Source of the DNA: a virus
DNA length: 59,675 nt
Virus record (IMG/VR): IMGVR_UViG_3300028563_000023
Span: 1-59,675 of that record
Strand: one strand, 5' to 3'
The notes under the pieces were generated by a model. It ran no database searches. It was not told the origin of the DNA and worked only from the letters and a program-made list of their open reading frames with translations. Made by a program: the position numbers and the translations under genes. Of this stretch, positions 30,950 to 43,913 are shown one piece after another; position 1 is the stretch's first letter; each line of letters opens with the position of its first letter.

Positions 30950-33900
30950 TGTCGGAGAACTCTTCGTCCGGATCCGGCCCGCACCTGGAACGCAGGCCGC
31001 GCTCACATCGGAGGCGTCCGGGCCTGTCGCAGCGGCCGGCCGTGATCTGTCGAAGGTGTTCCTGGCCGCGTTCGCCGTCGGCGGCATCGCGACCACGATC
31101 AAGAGCGTCGTCACCGCCGCGACCGAGCATCAGTCGGCGTTCGCGGTTCTCAACCAGACGACGAAGGACGCAGGCGCGTCGAACACGGTCTTCGGCCAGT
31201 CGATCGAGACGCTGCTCGAGAAGGAATCCAGGCTGAAGGGCTTCACCGACGAAGATCTCGCATCGTCGTTCGTCCGGCTCGTGTCGGCGACGAAGAACAG
31301 CGCCCAGGCGTTCAAAGATCTCGGGCTCGCGGAGGATGTCGCACGGGCCCGCCACATCGACCTCGCGAACGCCGCGCTCGCGATCTCGAAAGCCGAGCAG
31401 GGATCAGCAACTGCGCTGCAACGGCTCGGCATCGTCGTCCATCCCGTCACCGCCGCCGTCGACCAACTCAAGACCGCCCATGAGAACGAAGTCATCGCCG
31501 GCGCGAAGTTCAACGATGCGCAGAAGCAGATCTACCAGCAGGCGTTGCTGAACGCCGCCGTCCAGGACAAGGAGGCGACCCGTCTGCAGGTGCTGTCGAC
31601 GCTGCAGCAGCGCTTCGGTGGCGACGCCGCGGTGTTCGCCCAGACCGCGTCCGGCCAGTTCGCAAGGCTGCAGGCTGACTTCCACCAGTTCGAGGTCTCG
31701 ATCGGCACCGGTCTGCTTTCCGGGCTGGCGTCGGCGTCGGAGGCGCTCGGCTCGTTCTTCACCAGGGCCGAGAACAACCAGGGTTTGCGGCAGGGCATCT
31801 CCGGTGGCCTGAACGAGATCAAGGATGTCGCCGAGACGGTCGGGCCGCCGCTGCTTGAGATCGCGAAGGATGCGCTCGCTGTCGCGAAGGCGATCGGCGC
31901 ACCGGAGATCATCGCCGGTGTCGCCGCCTACAAGGCGTTCGGGGCGATCCAGGGCGCGGTCGCGTCGGGGCAGGCGCTCTACGCGCGCGCCGTCGCGGCC
32001 GGTCGTGGCGAGGTCGTCGCCGAAACGTCGGCCGAGGAGAAGCACTCCGCTGTCATCGCCGCGAACACCGCAGCACTACAGGAGCAGGCGACCGCGGCGA
32101 CGACATCGCAGGCGTCGTTCGTCGAGGCGGTCAACGCTGGCACCGTCGCGATCAACGAGCAGACAGCGGCGCTCGTCCGGCTCGGCGAGGCGTCGACGCA
32201 GGTTGGGGCTACCGAGGTTGGGGCGACGATTCTTCCGCTGACGCAGGGCGTGTCCACGGTGGCGCCGGTTGCGCAGGCATCGGCACCTGAGATCGTCCAG
32301 GAGACGGCGGCGCTCGCGGCCGAGCAGAAGGCGACCCAGGGTGTGACGGCCGCGAACGTCGGGCTCGGCGCCGCGTTCGCGAAACTCGACGCCGAACGGG
32401 CCGCGAACATCGCAGCATCCGCCGAGACAACCACGGCCGCTACCGGTGAGACGGCTGCGCTCGCACGGCTCACGGAAGCGGACACGCTTGCCGCTGCCGC
32501 AGCGGTTCGGCTCGGCATCGCCACAGAGGCGACCGCCGCCTACTTCGGAGAGGCCGCCATCGCCGCCGATGTCGCCGCGGCAGCAGAGGAACGCGCCGCG
32601 CTCGCAGCGTCCAGCGGTGCCGTCGCCGGCGCAGGAAGGCTCGCGCTCGCCGCGATCGGAGGAACCGCCGGTGCCGCAGCGATCGGCGTTGGACTGCTCG
32701 CCGCCGGTGTCTACAAGCTCGTTACCGCCGAGGATGTCGGAACCGAAGCAACGCACGCGCTCGAACACGCCGTCGGTGACCTCAACTCGGCACTCCACAG
32801 CGACGCCGTCGACAAACTCGCGCTCTCCCAGGCGCGTCTGACGCTCCGCCAGGACGAGGCGGCGCTCTCCGCCAGCCATGCCGCCCACGACTCGGTCGAG
32901 TACCAGCAGCTGCTGCTGAACGTCGCGAACGACTCGCTCGGCGTCACCGACGCCCAAAACGCCCTGCGGGACAGTCTCGCGGCCACGACGGCCGACTTCG
33001 AGAAGCAGCGCGAAAAGGTTCAGCAGCTGATCGACGCCGACAAGATCCTGGCGTTGGTTGACACCGGCGCATCGCGAAGGCGCGGCCCAGCGCCTGCCGA
33101 CGAGCCGGCCCAAGTGCAGCGGATCCAGGCGACCGACTTCGTCGAAGGGATCCAGAAGACGATCGACACGTCGAAGGATCTCTCACCGATCCTGCTCCAC
33201 AACTACCAACTGCTTGAGCAGTTCGCGGAGGTCTTCGGGAATGTTCCGCCGACGAAAACGTGGAACCTGATCCTGAACAACAAGGACGCCACGATCAGCC
33301 TGACGAACATCGTGCGCGAGGTCGAAGGCCTGCCACCGATCACCGCAGCCGCGGGTGCGGCCGCAGGCGCCGCGACGATCAACGCCTTCAACCAGGCGAC
33401 GCTCGCGGGCGCATCCCAGTTCGACCTCGGTCCGGCGGTCAGCGTCCCATTCTCGCTTCTTCCGCAGGAGATCGGCCCATACGCAGCCTCCGTCGGGGCC
33501 GATCTCGGCGGCGGCCTGATCGGCGGCATCGTCGGCGCCGTCCAGCAGGGCGGCGACGCCATCGCGGCCGCTGCAGCGCAGGCGCTCTCAATCGCGCAAC
33601 AGCAGGCTGCCGACGCGCTCGCGAAGCAGCAACTGCACGCCCAGATCGACCCTCTGAAACAGAACGTCGCCGGCTACCAGACCGACCTTGCGAACCTCGC
33701 CCAGCAGGCGCAGGACACCGCAACCCAGGGCGCGCAAGCGCTCGCACAGGCGATCGACCAGGCGAAGCAGAATCTCACCTCGATCGGCCAGAGCATCGCC
33801 AACACCCTCTTCCAGTACATCGACAAGCCGCTCCAAGACGCCGCGACGCGCATCTCCGACGCGCAGGCGAAACTCACGCTGCTCGGCGACAAGCAGTCGC

Positions 33901-34571
33901 TCGCACGGCTTGGCGAAGAGGTCATCCTTCCAGGAGACCGCCGGCTTTCGGCCGACCCGCAGAAGGCCATTGCGCAACTCGAGGCGCTGCAGAAGACGAA
34001 GAACAGCCCTGCGCTCGACGCCTACGTTCTCCAGTTCCGCTCGCTCGCACTCCAGGTCGAGGGAGACAAGAACACCGTCCAGACGAACGCCGCGAACCTC
34101 GTCAAAACCGCGGCCGAGTCGCGGCTCGCGAACCTCACCGACCTCTTCAACACGCACCGCATCTCGCAGGCGACGCTCGAGCGCGACGTGACCGCGCTGC
34201 TTGAACACAACGGCCTGACGGCGAAGACCGCACGCAAGCGCGGCGCAGCGTTCGCCGACACGCTGCAAGGAGAGCTCACAGGCTTGTCTCAGCAGGCGTC
34301 GGCGATCGGCGCGGTTCCGTCGCAGGCCGGCTCCGGGCTGATCCCGTCGATCACCCGTCCGATCGACACCCTGAACGCTACGCAGAAGCAACTCGCCTCC
34401 GACGCCGCCCAGCAGCGGAAAGACCAACTCGCGGCGACGAAGGATCAGACGAAGATCCTCCACGACATCCACTCGTCGCAGACGGCAAAAACGGCGACCG
34501 ACTCATTGAGTCACAATCCTGGGTTGCGGACGAAACGCGCTGTCGACCTTGTCGGAGTGGGGAGCCACTAG
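30942..34571 (+). CDS. Tape measure protein
   Basis: 1209 aa, the longest gene. N-terminal MPDVGELFVRIRPAPGTQAAL, then a hydrophobic region (FLAAFAVGGIATTIKSVVTAA), long Ala/Gln/Thr-rich helices, and a second hydrophobic stretch near 575 (LALAAIGGTAGAAAIGVGLL). C-terminal Gln-rich coiled coils (LAKQQLHAQIDPLKQNVAGYQ). Determines tail length; at about 0.15 nm per residue the tail would be about 180 nm. GTG overlaps the end of the chaperone frame by 8 nt. Confidence 0.93.
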   Translation: MPDVGELFVRIRPAPGTQAALTSEASGPVAAAGRDLSKVFLAAFAVGGIATTIKSVVTAATEHQSAFAVLNQTTKDAGASNTVFGQSIETLLEKESRLKGFTDEDLASSFVRLVSATKNSAQAFKDLGLAEDVARARHIDLANAALAISKAEQGSATALQRLGIVVHPVTAAVDQLKTAHENEVIAGAKFNDAQKQIYQQALLNAAVQDKEATRLQVLSTLQQRFGGDAAVFAQTASGQFARLQADFHQFEVSIGTGLLSGLASASEALGSFFTRAENNQGLRQGISGGLNEIKDVAETVGPPLLEIAKDALAVAKAIGAPEIIAGVAAYKAFGAIQGAVASGQALYARAVAAGRGEVVAETSAEEKHSAVIAANTAALQEQATAATTSQASFVEAVNAGTVAINEQTAALVRLGEASTQVGATEVGATILPLTQGVSTVAPVAQASAPEIVQETAALAAEQKATQGVTAANVGLGAAFAKLDAERAANIAASAETTTAATGETAALARLTEADTLAAAAAVRLGIATEATAAYFGEAAIAADVAAAAEERAALAASSGAVAGAGRLALAAIGGTAGAAAIGVGLLAAGVYKLVTAEDVGTEATHALEHAVGDLNSALHSDAVDKLALSQARLTLRQDEAALSASHAAHDSVEYQQLLLNVANDSLGVTDAQNALRDSLAATTADFEKQREKVQQLIDADKILALVDTGASRRRGPAPADEPAQVQRIQATDFVEGIQKTIDTSKDLSPILLHNYQLLEQFAEVFGNVPPTKTWNLILNNKDATISLTNIVREVEGLPPITAAAGAAAGAATINAFNQATLAGASQFDLGPAVSVPFSLLPQEIGPYAASVGADLGGGLIGGIVGAVQQGGDAIAAAAAQALSIAQQQAADALAKQQLHAQIDPLKQNVAGYQTDLANLAQQAQDTATQGAQALAQAIDQAKQNLTSIGQSIANTLFQYIDKPLQDAATRISDAQAKLTLLGDKQSLARLGEEVILPGDRRLSADPQKAIAQLEALQKTKNSPALDAYVLQFRSLALQVEGDKNTVQTNAANLVKTAAESRLANLTDLFNTHRISQATLERDVTALLEHNGLTAKTARKRGAAFADTLQGELTGLSQQASAIGAVPSQAGSGLIPSITRPIDTLNATQKQLASDAAQQRKDQLAATKDQTKILHDIHSSQTAKTATDSLSHNPGLRTKRAVDLVGVGSH

Positions 34572-35471
34572 ATGCCGAACATCGAATTCGATGTCCCGAT
34601 GAGCATTGTCTCGCCCTACGGGCCGCCGGGGCTGCCTCTCAACCAGCAACTCCCTCTGGATTTCGCCGACAACACCCATTCCTTCTTCTACATGGTGCGT
34701 CCCGGCGGATACCAGATCGTGCCGGGCAAGTTCCGGTCTGTGATCGACTCGATCTCGCAGGCCGACGGCGTCTCGATGCAGGAGCCGTACATCGACGGCC
34801 TGATTGCAACGATGACCGTCGAATACTGGGAGACCCCCGGCAGCACCGACCCTGCCGCACGGGTGCTGGCATGCGGTGCCGTGGCACGACAAATGGATGA
34901 GATCCTGCTCGGCGTCCTCAACTCTCTCAGGCACTGGACGACCGACCCGAACAACGACCAGCGCTACATCTGGACGCCGACCGGTGCAGGTTCCGACCGG
35001 CTGCTGACCGATGTGCTGCTTGCGTCTTGGCCGACCGTTTCGATCGACCCGCCGAGCATCTCTCGCACCTTTTCGCTCGGCACACCGTTCCCCTACGCGA
35101 TCGACATCGCGCAGCTGTCACCGACGCTCGCCGACGGAAGCACGACGACCCTGACGAACGGCGGCAACGCCTCGTTCAGTCCGGTCATGCGGGTGGCAGG
35201 GCCGACGACGGTGTTCCTGATCGAGAACAACACGACCGGCAAGATCCTCTCCTACGACGGCACCCGTCCCGGCGCGGTCGCTATCGGCGGAGGAGACTAC
35301 GCCGAGATCGACTTCTTCCAAGGCTCGATCTTCCTGAACGGATCCGGCGCCGACCTGATCGCCGGCCTCGACCCGGTCGCAACAGACTTCTTCACCTTCG
35401 ATCCGGGCCCGAATTCGATCACGGTGACGGGCGCCGACGTGACCGTTCTCTACAACAACGCGTGGCTGTAA
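34572..35471 (+). CDS. Distal tail (Dit-like) protein
   Basis: 299 aa, first gene after the tape measure. N-terminal beta domain (SFFYMVRPGGYQIVPGKFRS; TVEYWETPGSTDPAAR), a helical LLGVLNSLRHW, then a C-terminal beta domain (NASFSPVMRVAGPTTVFLIEN). Position and the two-domain beta layout are those of Dit, the ring joining tail tube and hub. Starts 1 nt after the tape-measure stop. Confidence 0.7.
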   Translation: MPNIEFDVPMSIVSPYGPPGLPLNQQLPLDFADNTHSFFYMVRPGGYQIVPGKFRSVIDSISQADGVSMQEPYIDGLIATMTVEYWETPGSTDPAARVLACGAVARQMDEILLGVLNSLRHWTTDPNNDQRYIWTPTGAGSDRLLTDVLLASWPTVSIDPPSISRTFSLGTPFPYAIDIAQLSPTLADGSTTTLTNGGNASFSPVMRVAGPTTVFLIENNTTGKILSYDGTRPGAVAIGGGDYAEIDFFQGSIFLNGSGADLIAGLDPVATDFFTFDPGPNSITVTGADVTVLYNNAWL

Positions 35472-35483
35472 AAGGAGGAGCGC

Positions 35484-35570
35484 GTGGCTCCTGCTTGCCT
35501 AGTCGACTTGGCCTTCGTCGGCGGGAGCGACCCGCGAACATCGGGGAGCCCAGAGCCACGCGCGAGATGA
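35484..35570 (+). CDS. Candidate 28-aa peptide between Dit and hub genes
   Basis: GTG 35484 follows AAGGAGGAG at 35473-35481 and encodes MAPACLVDLAFVGGSDPRTS plus eight more residues, stopping 6 nt before the hub ATG. The same stretch forms an 11-bp inverted repeat, GCGCGTGGCTC (35480-35490) with GAGCCACGCGC (35553-35563). It could therefore be a structured leader controlling the hub gene instead, or a coupling peptide. The hub gene itself has no good Shine-Dalgarno. Confidence 0.4.
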   Translation: MAPACLVDLAFVGGSDPRTSGSPEPRAR

Positions 35571-35576
35571 GTCTAT

Positions 35577-38771
<3,195 letters not shown>

Positions 38772-38772
<1 letters not shown>

Positions 38773-39677
38773 TGCCTCCAAAGACGAGAGCGCAGACGAT
38801 CGGGCTCGTGATGATCGTCAAGAACGAAGCCGCCATGCTCCCACGCATGGTCGGATCGCTCAAACCGGCGATCTCGCACTGGACGATCTGCGACACTGGC
38901 TCGACCGACGAGACCGTCGAGATGATCCATGAACTGCTCGGCGACATCCCCGGCGAGCTCCATCATTCACCCTGGGTCAACTTCGGCCACAACCGCACCG
39001 AGGCGTTCGCGCTCGCGCGCGGCACCGCCGACTACCTGCTCGTCTTCGACCCCGACATGCAACTCGAGATGCTCGAGCCGCTCCCGCACCTGAGCGCCGA
39101 TGTCTACAACTTGGCGATCAAAGGCTACGGCTTCGACCTGAGGCTGCCGCTCCTCACCCGCGGCAACCTTGAATGGCGCTACGAGGGCGTCGTTCACGAG
39201 CATCTCGCCGGCAACAACTACCCGGAAACCCCGGCCGTGCCGCTCGACTGCTGGCACGTTCATCAAGATCACCCTGCCGAACGGCAGAACGTAAAGGCTC
39301 AGGTTTACCTTGAGATCTTGACAGCCGAGTTCGGCCGCGACCCGACGAACCCGCGCACCGTCTTCTACCTCGCGCGCACGCATGCCCAGCTGGGGAATGT
39401 GAAGGAGGCGATCACCTTCTTCCGGCTCCGCTGCGAGATGGGCGGCTGGGATCAGGAGCGCTACTACGCCCGCTACCAACTCGGCTGTCTGCTCACCGAG
39501 CACGTCTCTATTTTCGACGGGGCCGAAGTGCTTCTACGCGCATCGCGGGAGCGACCGTCAAGGATCGAAGGCCTGCGCGCGCTCGCGAACGCGCTGAACG
39601 CCGTGGCAGACCAGGCGAAAACACCCGACGACGTATTGTTCGTCCACCGAGACCTCTACGCGCCGACCGAACGATGA
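38772..39677 (+). CDS. Glycosyltransferase family 2 with TPR-like C-terminus
   Basis: 301 aa. TIGLVMIVKNEAAMLPRMVGSL is the GT2 VKNE start. CDTGSTDETVEMIHE (about 40-54) is the nucleotide-sugar motif, and YLLVFDPDMQLEM (about 85-97) contains DPD. CWHVHQDHPAERQN is the usual acceptor-side segment. The C-terminal 90 residues are tetratricopeptide-like helices (PRTVFYLARTHAQLGNVKEA; YARYQLGCLL). Located directly behind the collagen-like fibre, whose Thr residues are the obvious candidate acceptors (inference). Confidence 0.88.
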
Positions 39678-41485
39678 CGACGAACTACACCACCACCCAG
39701 GACATCACGACGCCGGCCGTCACACTGACCGACTTCACGAGCGTCGTGCCTGCGTCGCTCGGCGTCAACGTCTACGGCGGCGCTCTCTCCGCCGACATCA
39801 ACACGTTCGACATCGGCCCGACCGGCGACTCGAACATCCTGCTGCAAACCCTCCAGGTCGGCTCGCACCATGTCCACGGCGGCGTCTGCCACAACAGCGC
39901 CGACGGCACCGTGCCGCCCTACGGTGTGCACGGTATCTACGACAAAGCCGCCGGCACGTTGGTCGAGGATATGGAGTTCTACGCGCACCCGAACGGGCAG
40001 GCGTACAGCCCCCGCTACGGCAACGCGTGCGCATCCTCGATCTTCCACGACACCCCGTACTCGATCGGCCTCTTCAACTACCAGGGCGCCGCGCTGGGGC
40101 CGAACGGCACCCTGCGGATCCGCGACTGCATCTTCTACAGCCTTCCGTCGGGCGGCTACGTCTTCTACTCGGACGGCATCTGGCGCGAGACGAACGGAAC
40201 TGTTCTCGGCGACAGCCTGATCAGCGTCGAGATCGACCATTGCACCATCGACGCGCGCGGCATGTCGAACCCGTTCGACTTCTCCGCCTGCCACAACGAC
40301 GTCTACCTGACGAACTGCGTGATCATCTCGGACTCGGGGCTGCCGCTCTCGTCGATCATCGTGCCGCCGTCCGACGGATCAACGGTGCACCTCGACGGCT
40401 CGATCGTCCTTTCGAGCGCGGACGCGGCCACCTATCTCGGGCCCGCGCCGACCTTCACACCGCTCGCCGTCGGTGGCTCACCGGTGATCGGCACGGCTGT
40501 CGCGTCGCCGCCCGTCACCTACGCCCAGTTCGGCAACGAAGGCGACCTTGGAGCCACACAGACAGGCTCGCCCGCACCGGGGCCGCCGCCGCTGCCAGGG
40601 CCGGGCATCCCGACTATGGTCGCCACCGTCGTCGGAAGCGTCGACTCGTCAGGATCCGACGTGGTCATCCTGCCGATCACCGTCGACGTGCCACGCTCAA
40701 GCCCTGCCAGCGGCACGATGATCTTCCTTTTCACCCAGTCCGATACCGGCGACGGGATCACTGAAGCTGTCGACGACGCCATGCCGGAGGACGCCTACAG
40801 CCTCTGCATCTTCACCGACGGGCTCAACCACTACAACGCGCTAACACAGCCAGTGGTGGGACTGATCGTCAACGATCTTGTCGGAGGCGTAAACAACATC
40901 ACACTCACTCTCACCGGCACTCCAGCGGCGTTCCATGCTGTCGCCATCGCCATCACCGGCATCTTGTTCTACGCCCCAGGCCCGGTCGACCCGACAACGA
41001 TCATCCCTCCCCTCCAACCAGCCGAACAACCTGTCGGCGGAGGGGGAACCATAAGTTCGGGGGGCGCAGCATGGATCACCAATGCGGACAGCAGCGTCAC
41101 ATTTATCGAGCCGGTCGGGGCAGTCGATATGGACTGGGACTTCATTTCGGGTGCGCTCGCCCTCTACTCCGTTCACTTCGGCAGCGCATCGGATCCGGTC
41201 GGCTGGACGTGGAGCGACCCAGCAATCACCGACCTCGTTCAGTGGGATATTCCAAACGGATCGGGCGGCTTCATGCTCTTCGCTATCGGTGTTCAGAACC
41301 CGTTGACTCCTGGAGCAGCGGCCCCAAGCGTCGTCGGCACGCTCGACAGCGGCAGCCCGGACGAGTTCGGCGGAGGCGGCGACGGCATCGCGCTCGCCGC
41401 CGGGCTAGGGCCGTTCTGCACCACCCCGTCACCGCCAGGCGCAGGCACACCGATCCTGCACGGACACATCCGCCTAAGCGAATAG
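39674..41485 (+). CDS. Beta-helix tail protein
   Basis: 603 aa. Residues about 20-270 have the turn pattern of a right-handed parallel beta-helix (NILLQTLQVGSHHVHGGV, TLRIRDCIFYSLPSG, SVEIDHCTIDARGM, DVYLTNCVIISDSG). A Pro-rich linker (PAPGPPPLPGPG, about 300) leads to a beta-sandwich part (about 310-440) and a Gly-rich hinge (VGGGGTISSGG). The C-terminal beta domain follows. Polysaccharide-binding or depolymerising tail protein; catalytic residues cannot be assigned. ATGA overlap with the glycosyltransferase. Confidence 0.7.
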   Translation: MTTNYTTTQDITTPAVTLTDFTSVVPASLGVNVYGGALSADINTFDIGPTGDSNILLQTLQVGSHHVHGGVCHNSADGTVPPYGVHGIYDKAAGTLVEDMEFYAHPNGQAYSPRYGNACASSIFHDTPYSIGLFNYQGAALGPNGTLRIRDCIFYSLPSGGYVFYSDGIWRETNGTVLGDSLISVEIDHCTIDARGMSNPFDFSACHNDVYLTNCVIISDSGLPLSSIIVPPSDGSTVHLDGSIVLSSADAATYLGPAPTFTPLAVGGSPVIGTAVASPPVTYAQFGNEGDLGATQTGSPAPGPPPLPGPGIPTMVATVVGSVDSSGSDVVILPITVDVPRSSPASGTMIFLFTQSDTGDGITEAVDDAMPEDAYSLCIFTDGLNHYNALTQPVVGLIVNDLVGGVNNITLTLTGTPAAFHAVAIAITGILFYAPGPVDPTTIIPPLQPAEQPVGGGGTISSGGAAWITNADSSVTFIEPVGAVDMDWDFISGALALYSVHFGSASDPVGWTWSDPAITDLVQWDIPNGSGGFMLFAIGVQNPLTPGAAAPSVVGTLDSGSPDEFGGGGDGIALAAGLGPFCTTPSPPGAGTPILHGHIRLSE

Positions 41486-41488
41486 ACT
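41483..41488 (+). promoter_or_regulatory. Leaderless-type -10 box TAGACT
   Basis: TAGACT overlaps the end of the beta-helix gene and ends 7 nt before the GTG at 41496; no Shine-Dalgarno lies between. Confidence 0.45.
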
Positions 41489-41495
41489 CCCGAAC

Positions 41496-42515
41496 GTGGC
41501 ACGCAAGACAGTTGTTGTCGAAGAACCGGTCTGGGTCGTCGTTCGCGCCACCGTCCACCGGCCGCGCCTCGCACGCGACCACATGGCGACCGTCGACATC
41601 ACCCGGCCCGAAATCCAGCACGAGCTCGCCGCCGGATGGATCGTGCCGATCCCCGCAGACGAACAGCCGACCATCACAACCGACCCTGACACCGGCGGGC
41701 CCATCCTTGGAGGGAGAACCATGAGAGGAAAACTCGGCAAAGCGCCGGCAACCGTCGACGAGCGCGACATCACCTTCAAGAGCGTCCGCGTCCTGCTCAA
41801 CCTGCCGAAGCCGCCAGCGAACTTCGGGCACGGCTCCATCTTCGCCGACGGCGAGGGCGCCAAGGACTGGGAGATGAACGGCAACGGCCCCGACGACACC
41901 GTCGAACCAGGATTCCAGGGTGCCGGCGACTGCGTCTTCGCCTGCGGCGCGCACACCACCCGCGAGACGAACAAGCTCGCCGGGAAGACCGTCACGATCA
42001 CCGGCAAGGAATCGATCTCCGACTACAGCGCCGTCACCGGCTACGTCATCGGCGACGACTCAACCGACAACGGCACGAACATGCGCGACGCGCTCAAGTA
42101 CCGGCAGAAGACCGGCCTGCTCGACGCGCACGGCAACCGGCACAAGATCGGCGCCTACGTTGCGCTCGGGAAGATCGAGAACCTCACCGAGTTTTACCAA
42201 GCCTGCTACGTCTTCTCAGCCGTCGAGCTCGGATTCAACTTCCAGCAAGCACAGGACGATCAGTTCAACAACGGCGTCTGGGACTACGTGCCGCACTCGC
42301 CGATCGTCGGCGGCCACGCCATCCCCGCATTCGGACGAAACAAAAGTCGCGCCGGAGCCGTATCGTGGGCAAAGCACATCTGGCTGACCGAAGCGTTCCT
42401 GACCAATCTGGTCGACGAATGCTACGCCATCGTTTTCCCAGAGGAGCTCAAGAACGGAAAGACCGAACGCGGCATGGATCTCACACAGCTGAACGCCGCG
42501 CTCGCCAACCTCTAA
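41496..42515 (+). CDS. Papain-like cysteine peptidase-fold protein with internal start
   Basis: 339 aa. Residues 1-75 form a small separate-looking part (VWVVVRATVHRP, IQHELAAGWIVPIP). An ATG at 41721 (Met76) has its own Shine-Dalgarno GGAGGGAG (41709-41716), so a 264-aa form is likely too. The second part has FQGAGDCVFACGAH (candidate nucleophile Cys146 with preceding Gln141), VGGHAIPAFGRNK (His274) and WAKHIWLTEAF, a papain-like Q-C-H order. Lies between tail fibre and lysis genes; a role in lysis or in DNA entry is inferred. Confidence 0.6.
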   Translation: MARKTVVVEEPVWVVVRATVHRPRLARDHMATVDITRPEIQHELAAGWIVPIPADEQPTITTDPDTGGPILGGRTMRGKLGKAPATVDERDITFKSVRVLLNLPKPPANFGHGSIFADGEGAKDWEMNGNGPDDTVEPGFQGAGDCVFACGAHTTRETNKLAGKTVTITGKESISDYSAVTGYVIGDDSTDNGTNMRDALKYRQKTGLLDAHGNRHKIGAYVALGKIENLTEFYQACYVFSAVELGFNFQQAQDDQFNNGVWDYVPHSPIVGGHAIPAFGRNKSRAGAVSWAKHIWLTEAFLTNLVDECYAIVFPEELKNGKTERGMDLTQLNAALANL

Positions 42516-42529
42516 CCGAAGGAGCACGA

Positions 42530-42754
42530 ATGAGCGGAGCAATCGAAGTCGGAACCGAAGTCAAGTTTCATTCCGGCCACGGCGAACTTCTCGCCACGGT
42601 CGTCGAGTGCGAAGAGGGCAAGGAAGGCGGCGACTACTACCTCGCCGTCCTCGCCACGTCGAAGTCGCAGGCGTCGCAGGAGTGGGGCAACGGCCCGGTC
42701 TTCAACACCTGGAGCGTCGTCGGAGAGGAGCAGGGCGCCTTCTCGGTCGCCTGA
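42530..42754 (+). CDS. Small SH3-like hypothetical protein
   Basis: 74 aa. EVGTEVKFHSGHGELLATVVECEEGKEGGDYYLAVL looks like a short beta barrel. Strong Shine-Dalgarno AAGGAG at 42519-42524. No family recognised. Confidence 0.55.
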   Translation: MSGAIEVGTEVKFHSGHGELLATVVECEEGKEGGDYYLAVLATSKSQASQEWGNGPVFNTWSVVGEEQGAFSVA

Positions 42755-42761
42755 GCAAAGC

Positions 42762-43118
42762 ATGTGGATCCTGTCGGGAGGCGGCCCAGCAACATGGACG
42801 GGAAGCCTCCCGACATGGATACTCGTCGTCATCGGACTCGCATTCGCATGGCGCATCACCCGAGGCGGCGGCGGCACGGCCGTCAGCGAACTGACCGCCG
42901 CGAACGCCGTCCTCACACACGCCCTCCAGGAGCAGCGCGAGATCACCGACAAGCAGGCGAAAGAGATCGCTGCACTGCAAGGCAAAACGGATGTGGTGCT
43001 CGCGATCACACCGCTGATGCAGTCGCATGAGAAGAACGCTCAGGAGCGGCACGCGGCCACTGTCAAGGTGCTCGCCGAAATGTCCGAGAGCCTGCACAAG
43101 ATGAGCGCCGCGGCCTGA
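42762..43118 (+). CDS. Membrane-anchored coiled-coil protein
   Basis: 118 aa. One span (LPTWILVVIGLAFAWRI), a Gly hinge (TRGGGG) and a long charged helix. N-out anchor plus coiled coil next to the endolysin suits a spanin-like or holin-accessory protein of the lysis cassette. Its stop overlaps the endolysin ATG (TGATG). Confidence 0.55.
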   Translation: MWILSGGGPATWTGSLPTWILVVIGLAFAWRITRGGGGTAVSELTAANAVLTHALQEQREITDKQAKEIAALQGKTDVVLAITPLMQSHEKNAQERHAATVKVLAEMSESLHKMSAAA

Positions 43119-43624
43119 TGGCAACGACGGCGCAACGCCAGCACGTCAAGCATCTCTGCGACGTGTTCAACGCCCACAAGGGCCAGCTGCTCTACCCGCC
43201 GCACGACTGGCGGCAGCGGCAGGACGCGACCGACTGGGCGCTCTCCGAGCAGCAGATGGAGGCGGTATTCGCGCAGCATCTCAGCGTCATGCTCGACTGC
43301 TCCGAGTCGGCCTCCTGGTGGTTCAAGTGCGCCGGGCTCTGGCCGTTCCACCTGCCCGGCTACACCGGCACCTGGACTGAATGGCTCGGCAAGTACGCCT
43401 ACACGAACGGCAAGGAGGCGCTGCTCGCCGCGCCCGTGATCTTCGGGCCCGGCACCGGGCATCACATGGGTGTCGTCTGTGAGCCCGATCCGAAGCATGG
43501 CGACCCGCTGATCGCCGGGCACGGCCGGCGAGGGTTCGACATCGCACGTCTGAGCGCCATCGCAGCTTCGCAGGCCGCGGAGGGTTTCCCCGGCTACAGG
43601 TTCCTCTCGATCGCCCACCTCTAG
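43118..43624 (+). CDS. NlpC/P60-like endolysin
   Basis: 168 aa. LDCSESASWWFKCAGL places a nucleophile Cys61 at the start of a helix. GPGTGHHMGVVCEP gives His115/116, and LIAGHGRRGF the third polar residue His135: the Cys-His-His order of NlpC/P60 peptidases. It should cut peptidoglycan stem peptides. Between a membrane coiled-coil protein and a holin-like gene, completing a lysis cassette. Short, with no recognisable wall-binding domain. Confidence 0.75.
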   Translation: MATTAQRQHVKHLCDVFNAHKGQLLYPPHDWRQRQDATDWALSEQQMEAVFAQHLSVMLDCSESASWWFKCAGLWPFHLPGYTGTWTEWLGKYAYTNGKEALLAAPVIFGPGTGHHMGVVCEPDPKHGDPLIAGHGRRGFDIARLSAIAASQAAEGFPGYRFLSIAHL

Positions 43625-43636
43625 AAAGGACACGCG

Positions 43637-43897
43637 TTGACCCTCAACACCCTGTTCCTCAAGAAGCTACTGGTCGCGTTCCTGATCGGCTTCGCGGGCT
43701 CCGTCGTCCAGGCTGTCGTGAACGTCGGGCCGGTCGCCGACCTGAGCGCTTGGAAGGCCGTCTGGGTCTCGGCGATCTCCGGTGCCGTCGTTGCCGGGTT
43801 CCGCGCGCTGCTCGTGCTGTTGCCGGTGAACCTCGTGCCGTCGGATAAGCAGCCGGTCGTCACGAAGAAGCCGGCGAAGACGGCTGCCAAGAAGTAG
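43637..43897 (+). CDS. Holin-like membrane protein
   Basis: 86 aa. Two spans (LLVAFLIGFAGSVVQAVV; VWVSAISGAVVAGFRALLVLL) and a basic tail (TKKPAKTAAKK), the layout of small actinophage holins. TTG start with AAAGGA upstream. Last gene of the rightward late operon; the palindrome GCCGCGCGGC overlaps its stop (43897-43906). Confidence 0.75.
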   Translation: MTLNTLFLKKLLVAFLIGFAGSVVQAVVNVGPVADLSAWKAVWVSAISGAVVAGFRALLVLLPVNLVPSDKQPVVTKKPAKTAAKK

Positions 43898-43913
43898 CCG
43901 CGCGGCAAGCCAC

